This document shows positions 35,301 to 44,300 of a stretch of DNA of 64,000 nucleotides, in pieces; position 1 is the first letter of the stretch; each line of letters begins with the position of its first letter. The stretch is from Pomphorhynchus laevis (lineage: Eukaryota; Acanthocephala; Palaeacanthocephala; Echinorhynchida; Pomphorhynchidae), in the NCBI GenBank assembly GCA_012934845.2, contig WNNJ02001039.1, positions 1 to 64,000 on the forward strand, in the 5' to 3' direction. A program made the translations under genes and the position numbers. A model generated the notes under the pieces. The model saw only the letters and a list, made by a program, of their open reading frames with translations, was not told the origin of the DNA and did not search any database.

Positions 35301-38300
35301 CATTTTTATCTAATATATCGTAATTGAATATATATTATAATTGATTTTATATAATATATTATATGCTATATTAATGTAATTATTATATTAAATAAGCTAA
35401 CTGAGTCTACGTATTTTATATTGCAAATTAAAAATAATGCAAAATAAAAGTTAAATAATTAAATAATAAAAAATTAATTAATAATAAATAATTGTTATAA
35501 GATTTTATATAATTTATATCAAGATGAATTATAAACTGAAATTAAAAATAAAAATCAATTTTTATGAATTGACTAATAAATCAGACGTTGTATCAGAGTA
35601 AGGATTAGAGGTCATCAGTAGGAACTGCTATATTATCAGGTTTCGGCCCTGTTCCTCTACCTAATATATAATTGCATATATATGATATAATAATATATCA
35701 TATATATACTAATATATAATTGCATATATTTATATATACTAATATATATATTACCTACACTAATATAATATAATATATTATATTAGTAGAGGCATATTAT
35801 AATATACCACTACTAATATATAGTAGCATATATTTTTCTATATATGCAATTTTACATATACATTGTTATTTAATAAATTTTATTTTTATTTAAAATACGA
35901 TAAATAAAAAATATTAATAATTATTAATTTTAATATATTTCCTCACTACATCAGTTCACAGTAATAAACAAACGATCATATCTGAAAACTTCATCGTAAC
36001 TGAAAAATGCCACGATGTTAAATAATATAATATATTCATCATAATGTAATATATTATGTAGTATACAATGTTACATATACTTTTTTACTTAGTATTTTCC
36101 AAATATGTATAAATAACTAATAAATTTTAATTTTAATAATTAATAAATAAACTTACTGAATGCACTCAAATTTTCGAATTGCACTCACATTTCCAACAAG
36201 CAATCAATTGCAAATTCGTCCTAACTACAAAATGCCTCTAGAATCCTTTCCAACTGTGAGGTGATGTTGATACAATAGGACGAGTGCAGTATGTAGAGGC
36301 TGTAAGTATGTTAAGTCACTAAAAGAATGTATGAACTGCCTTGCCAATATATCAAAAAACCAGTACTAACGACAATATTTTGTTTGTAACCGACATCTGA
36401 TTGAATAAATGTTTTCTAAAAACATTATAATAACGGACGATTTTAAGATCACTCTGCAGTCGATTCAAATACTAATAAAATCAGCCAGCAAACTAATGAA
36501 CTTACATTAGCAGAACCACTCACCCACAAACGATATAAATATGTGGAGTTCATCGTCTATAAATGATATGTGGAAACTGTCAGTGAGATCATACATTGGA
36601 AACTGAACTTAATACATTTACCGTAATGCAATCTCGCTAAGGAATTTATTCTAATACTCACATCTTACATAAATCGGATCGTGACTGACTCAGACCGATA
36701 TCCGAATGCTTTGCAAGAGTTGGATGTTTTTTGTCAACTTATAACGAATCCTAAAAGTGTGTAATGAACGCAAAACACGAGCACAAAGACTGGAACAATG
36801 GAATCAGATATATTTCTTAAATATTCTATTCTAAGAACGTTATCAATTGACAACTTGGCAATTAAACTAGAATACGAAACCGTTCACCACATTAATCTAG
36901 ACACTTACACAACATGCGGCCTTTTCATCTTACAAAGAAAGATTGAATCCTCCGATAGAAGGCCTTTAACTTAATATCGTCAGTCTTAGTTAAAAATAAT
37001 TCATAATCACATTATTCGAGCAGCTTGATCAGCTTAGTTATGACCTGGTCAAAAATGTGACAATCAAACAGTCATTCATTGTATCTGTGAAGTTTTTAAA
37101 TCAGGCTTTGAAATCTATTGCCAAAGAATCGACGCAAATCTATGACCTCTTTAGAAAATCTACGGCCTCCCATTGCATCGAAAAATTGTATCTGAAGAAA
37201 ATTTTAGAAATTTTAGAAAAAAGCAAGACGACTAAATTTACTCCGAAAGTATTCCTAGACAGTGTGGAATATCATTCTAAAACATGACAAGATATAAAGT
37301 GACATCAAGTAAAACTATCGGATCAGCAGGTCCATCCGGAGTCAATGCGAAATCCTGGCGCTATTTCATCCATAATTTTGAGAATAAATCATCGATCTTA
37401 GCAGACTCAATTACCAACTTGGCAATTAAACTAGTATCCGAGGCCGTTCACCGCATTAATCTAGACACCTACACAACATGCCGCCTTTGTCATCTTACAA
37501 AGAAAGATGGAAAATTCGCCGATAGAACGCTTTTAACTTAATATCGTCAGTCTTAGTTAAAAATAATCCATAATCACATTATTCGAGCAGCTTGATCAGT
37601 TCAGTTATGAACTGGTCAAAAATGTAACAATCAAATAGTCATTCATACGTAAAGCCAATGGATCATGTGCTGAAATCTGTGGGCAAACAATCGACGCAAA
37701 TAATTCCTTTAATTGTAAAACAGAGAATTATTAATTAAATTAAATATAAGCACCTCATTTGCACGCATTTTTAACTGACCATCAAAAATACCCACTCAAG
37801 AAACTATCACATACCAGTTGAACATAACATCCTATTATCAAAAGAGGAGTAGTGTAAACCGTTGACCGACCGTGTAAATTGAAGCTTCATTACCCTCCTA
37901 CATTAAATACTTTGCGAGGTTGTACGCAAATAACGCTGCAATCTGCAGTGCTAAGAGGAAAGCTTTTACCGAAGTTATTTCCAAAATAAGTTTTTTAAAT
38001 GATTAATTGAAATAAAATTTCAATAATCATTATCACGGACTTCTTGTAATCATAGCTTGAATGCGTATTTGCAAGAATGATCATTTAAAGTAACTGCCAT
38101 TTAAAAAGTAACTTTAAAAAGAGCCATTTTAAATGTCATTTAAAAGTTATTGCCATTTGAACCACAAATGAATGACATGTAAAGAAGGTACTTACATGTA
38201 CCCAGGGAAAGTACTACTTTCAAATTGAAAAACTAACTATTTCTCCTAATGATTACTATTATCAAGCTATTCATCTATAGTTTGTTTCATATTTTAAGTT

Positions 38301-41300
38301 GATATACCTGTGCAGTCACTTTTTACATTAAAATTTAATCCTATCTATAAGCCAACAGCAGTACGCTACATTTCAGTATTGGTGAAACTCATCAGCTACT
38401 GATCCAATATCTACGCTTCACGTTTCGGTCCTTTTAACTTTGGCTGGCGATCACTATACTCGTTTGCTTTATTGACAATAATAGTCGATAAAATGTGTCC
38501 TCGAATATACCTGTCCCGCCATTGGTAACAATGACTCCACAGGTATGTCAACTTAAAATAGTAAGTTATATCTCATATATACAACTATATAACTGATTTT
38601 CTTGCTATACTGTTGATATATTTATCAAACAAATTAGGAACAATTAATACATTTTAAATCATTATTAATTAATTAAATTATTAATTAATTAAATTAATAA
38701 TTAATTAAATTAATAATTAATTAAATTATTATTAATTATTAAATCAAGTTTTAATTGATTTAATAACTATTCCGACATGTTTATTTTCCTAAGCTAATAA
38801 ATCATTAATATTTGAGCATCATTTATGGTCTTTAAACTTAAAAAATATTGAATAAATAAAAGTATTTTGTACATTTCGACTTATTAGTATATTGAGCATT
38901 TAATATTATTTAATTATACATATTTCATATTTATAGCCATTAATTGATAAAAATAGAGAGTGAATAGAATTTTTATTGAAAATTAGCTATCGAAAATTCG
39001 ATTTTAATATAAATTCTATTCACTCTCTTCTTTGCTCAGTTAATAATTTTTATGAGTGAACAACACATTTATTAATTATGTTTCTTGTAAATTTAAATAT
39101 GTCATCATTACGATACAAATTAAAAGTAGTTTCAGTTAATGTTAATTTAATGTTCATTTCAAGATATATACCTGCTTTATCATTAATATTGGTTTTATTA
39201 TGAATGAGGCTACATGGATAAATTTGTTCACTAATTGAATAAAAATTATTAGAATTAAATACACATATATCATCAATGTATCGAAACATATATTTCATAT
39301 ATTTATATTGTTTAGATTTAGTTTTTACACAGTTATGAACAAATTCATATTCTATAAAGCTTAAAAACAAGTCAACTATAATTGGGCTAGTATTACCTTC
39401 CATTGGAACACCTATTAAATATATTAAATATATAATATATTTATATATTATAAATATAATATATTATATTTTATATTATATGGTATGCATGAATGCCCAT
39501 GTAAAAATATGTTTATTGCAATTCTAAATGTCGGCTTTGATCATCATTTAATTAATGTTAATTTAATCTGTGGCCATGTAGATTTATCATGGCCACTTTT
39601 ATTGAAAGCGGAACAATAAAAGATTTATTCAATTCAAATTAGAATTTCGAATTTTCACGTGCAACTGTAAGGAAATAAAATTTAATAAAACTAAAAACTG
39701 ACTGGCCATAAACTCAACTTTAACTACAAAAATAGTACAAAAATAGTTTTAATATTTATTTATTAATAGTTTTAATATATTTATTATTTAGATCCACATA
39801 ACTTTGTGATTTATTCTCTGAGATCGTTTGGTCAACATAAAGATGGATGCATATTGTTTGTTGTAAGAAATTTTCGTCAAATTTTATTTGTTTTTCTAAT
39901 GGAAATTGATTTGTTTTATTAAGATTAGAATCTAATTCAATATAAAACGATAAATGTATTTACGTTTATTTTAACATATAAATATTTTAGAAACAACATG
40001 TTATTGCAAAACTCTCAATTTCCACAGAATAAATGAACAATTAATTAATTATTTTATTTCAATTTATTATTTTATTGTAATTCTTAATTAAGAATTCTTT
40101 TTTAATTCTTAATTAATAAATAATTAATTAATAATTGATAAGAATTAATTAATTAATCAAAAAATTAATTAAAAGGATATAAATTATTTTTGTCTTTATT
40201 TAAAAAGTAAAGACAAAAATAAAATTTATAATTCGTTATAAAGTGATTCAAGTTATCTACCCCTAAACAAGACATTAACCAAGACATAAACAAGACATTC
40301 ACCATTTAATTCTTAATAAATGTATAGATAACATAACTATAGGTAGACTTTTAAATAATTCTAAAATTAAAGAAATAATAGGATCAGATTTAAGTAAATA
40401 TATTCCTAAAATAAGGTATAAACTCGTACCACCATTAGGACGAAAAATTTGTAATTTTTATAAAGAATTGAAATCAATATGTAACGATAATATTAGAAAC
40501 ATAATGGAAACAGAATGCAATTGTAAAAGTCTTAATTTTGATAAAATAAATGAACATATATGTACCCATAATCTAGAATTAATTGAAAACAATGAATTAA
40601 GGAAAATGCTACCAAAAGGGTATAAATATAGATTAAATAATAACAACGACAAAAATAAAATTTACAATTCATTATATAATGACTTAAATTCTTACTCTGA
40701 TAAGTTGATTAATAGTAAAAGCTTAAATACATCAAAGCTAAACATTTGGAAAGATTATATTTGATAAAATTAAAAATAAAATGAAAATAACAAACAATTA
40801 TAAAAGGTAAGATCAAATTAATAAAGATGTGTATACAGAACTTACTTAATTATAGGATAACTAAGTTAATAGTAACCATCAAGTTAATCTTCGAATAACT
40901 TGGTGGCCGACGGACCAAATGCTCCACGTGTCTCAATAGCCAACGACACAAATGATTATTAAGTTTGGTTAATATATCGTACCGTTGTGCTTTTATTTTT
41001 TAGGCATCCGTTGACACACTTCATATGTATCGGTCGCACACTTTGATAGCGTTTTTTGGGAAGTAAAATCACATCCCAAAAGTTTTCCACTTTCCCACGG
41101 TGTTAGAAACCTACCGTCAGGCCGTTTGCCGTCTATTCGGTCGAGACTACTTTGCTCTTAACGACATAGGATATCGGCGGCTGTAAATTCCATCTTGATT
41201 AGGTTATTAACCTTTGCATGGCAAGTGTGATGATTACGTGTTTGAGAACAATTTAATCCGCGTCTTCCGAAATGGTCGATTGGTGATCCACAGATAGACA

Positions 41301-44300
41301 GATTTGAAGACCTATTTGCAAATGACCGCAATTGTCATGTTGTTGTCGTCCAGACGAGTTTTAAAACGGTTGAGTATACTGTCTCTGTAGGTGTGCTTCC
41401 AGTGAAATCTCAACATCACATATGGTTTTTCACTCCAGCAATCTATGTATATAAGCCGCATTATCCCCTGATATGAATCCTGGCTTGAAGTTTTGTAGAA
41501 TGGAATCTATTAAATTTTGAGTTTCGTTTACCGATATATTATCGCTCACTGAAGTACTAGTGCACTGTGAGTGGAGCGTGTTCATCCAGTGCGCAGTTTA
41601 CATAATCGGTGAGCGTATCGATGAGTCGACTCCTATTTATTCTTGTGGATGATCCAGTTACATCGAGTAAGTGTGGTGCGCTTAACCCATCGATACTTGA
41701 AGACGAGGCTTTTGGTAACGATCCTAAGCTGATACCATAAGAAATCGGGTAAGCGGAGGTTGATCAACCACCATAACATCATCCGAATGCATTGAGTGTG
41801 AAAACGTTTCACTGACTGGATGCTTTGTCGCAGAATGCAAAGTAGCTGTTTGTCTGGCATGGCAATGCTATTGATAAAGCTAATCAGGCGAATTGCTCCA
41901 GTCACGTCCCCATCGTTTATCATTACGGGAACTCGTCGACAAAGACGAGTGTCTTCTCGCTCAGCAAATTTGGCTCTATTAGTTTAAGTAAGAACAATAA
42001 TATGTTCAATAATATTTTCTAAAACCACAGGGTTAGATATCAGAGATGTTCAGTTGTACCGTTTAAGTACGTGGTCGCTCAACGCCTTGTGACGCGTCAA
42101 TCAGCTTAAGCTAAAGTGCAAGCCTGTATTTTGGAAAACATAGTAGTTCAGTCACTCACTGCAACCGAGTTAAGCAATGACGCGAACTTTCCAGATACTG
42201 TGCCCTTATTCCCCGTGAAATTCTTCGTATTGAACGTTTATCCGCACTCATCAATCGATTTTAACTGCTTTTGCATAGATATTATTTATAGTTGGGTCTT
42301 CATCTGGTTTAAGGTGATATATAGCAACGCCGTTGTGGGTAAAACGATAGGAGTGAGTTGCATAACTACCGGCGTTTAACCCATACCGGGACATTCTGGA
42401 GAACGGCCATGTTTATGAAACTATTCTTGTAGACATGAATGATTGACAGTTCTCCTTTTTGTACGTTTAAATCTGTTTCAGTGTAAACGAGTAAATTATG
42501 TGCTTGCTCTAATTCGTTGACGCGCATGTAATCGGGCTTGGTATGTTCGTATATTGTATTTTTTATTTTAATAAGTTAATTGCAAGTTCAGATAAACACA
42601 ATAATTGTAAAGATATAATTTATTTTATATTTTTATCACTAAGATTTTTTATAGTCTTTAAGTTTCTATATTGACTTATTAATTCTTCTGATTGTGACAC
42701 GATATTATCCTCACAGGTATTGATCTTATTTTTGATACAACATAACGCTACTAATCAGTCTGGGTGGGTATCATCAGCTGCTGACCCAGACCTATATTTC
42801 ACGTTTCGACCCTTATTATCTGCTTTCTCCGTTGACTGATGCTGATCGGATTTGAACTCCTGACGTCTGCATCTTGATTCAACGCTACATCCACTAGGCT
42901 GGCTGCTCCAGTGGTGTAGATATACATTTCTGTATATTACTTTTGGTAGGGGATCGTATTCTAACGATCTATTAGAAACCTACCCGATGTGTGTGATCCG
43001 CTAGCCGGATCACTGATTTTTCATGCTGCCACTTGCAATGAATGTTTTTAATTGTACTTGATTGCATCTGTGAGCAGAAACTATTCTGATTAAGGCACGA
43101 TATTATCCTCATAGGTTTGATCTTATTCTTGATACAGCAGGAAGCTACTAATCAGCCTAGGTGGGTCTCATCAGCTACTGACCCATATCTACAATTCACG
43201 GTTTGACCCTTATTATCGGCTTACTCTGTAAACGGATGCTGATCGGATTTGAACTCCTGACGTCTACATCTTGATTCAACGCTACATTTACTTGGATGGC
43301 TGCTTCAGTGGTGTAGATTTAAATTATTTTTAATTTCATCAGATTAGATCAGGTAACTGAGTTATTAATTTGATTATTTATAAATTAAACATAATGATAC
43401 ATTATTCTGGTTATGACACGATATTATCCTCACAGGTATTGATCTTATTCTTGATACAGCAAGACGTTACTAATCAGTCTGGGTGGGTCTCATCAGCTGC
43501 TGACCCAGACCTACATTTCACGTTCCGACCCTCATTATCTGCTTACTCCGTACACTGAGTTAGTAAATGTAAATATAAATTTATTATTTGTTAATATAAG
43601 TTTATTTATATTATAAATAATATAAAATACGTAGACTCAGTTAGTTGATTTAACTGAGACATTTCTAATTTGAAATAATTTTGAATGATTGTAATAATGA
43701 ATGATCGCTAATCACTTAACGTTTATTTTATATTAATAGTGTCTACTAAATAGCACAATACTATTTTGTTATTTTCATATCAAATTAATTTTTTATCGAA
43801 TTTAATAAATCTCTTCTTGGATTAATTACCTAGCGTTTAAGCGGATATTAAGAATAACATGTCTGACGGTAGTTTTAGTGACAAAGACTATATAACTTTG
43901 TGAAGCAATTAGTATCAATGCAAGTAGTCAATCAAAACTATGAAAAATATCAATCTATTTTTTAATCTTGTACATTAATGGAATTTCCCAAATTACAACT
44001 GTAACACTTTTAACGAAAATAGTACTCAAGTATCATTTTAATTTAAAAGGATTTTGTGGATTTACTGTCCCTGATTATACATGGCAGCTTAAGACAAAAG
44101 CTTTCTTGGATTTTTGATTTTTACGACATCGATCGAAAAGGGACTCTGGTAAAAGAGGTAGTAATTTAGCCATTGAAGATAAATTATATTTTAACTTATA
44201 CTTTTAGAGCATTCGAAATGTACTAACGTCTGTATACGCTCTTTCATATATTTATTTCAACACTTCGAATTTGATTGATGCTGACATAAAGCACAAAACA

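Noticed and set aside
42842-42923. tRNA gene on the - strand
   Set aside because: A and B boxes are present, but the acceptor stem does not close and the sequence continues into a repeat body found in other copies; it is a SINE head.
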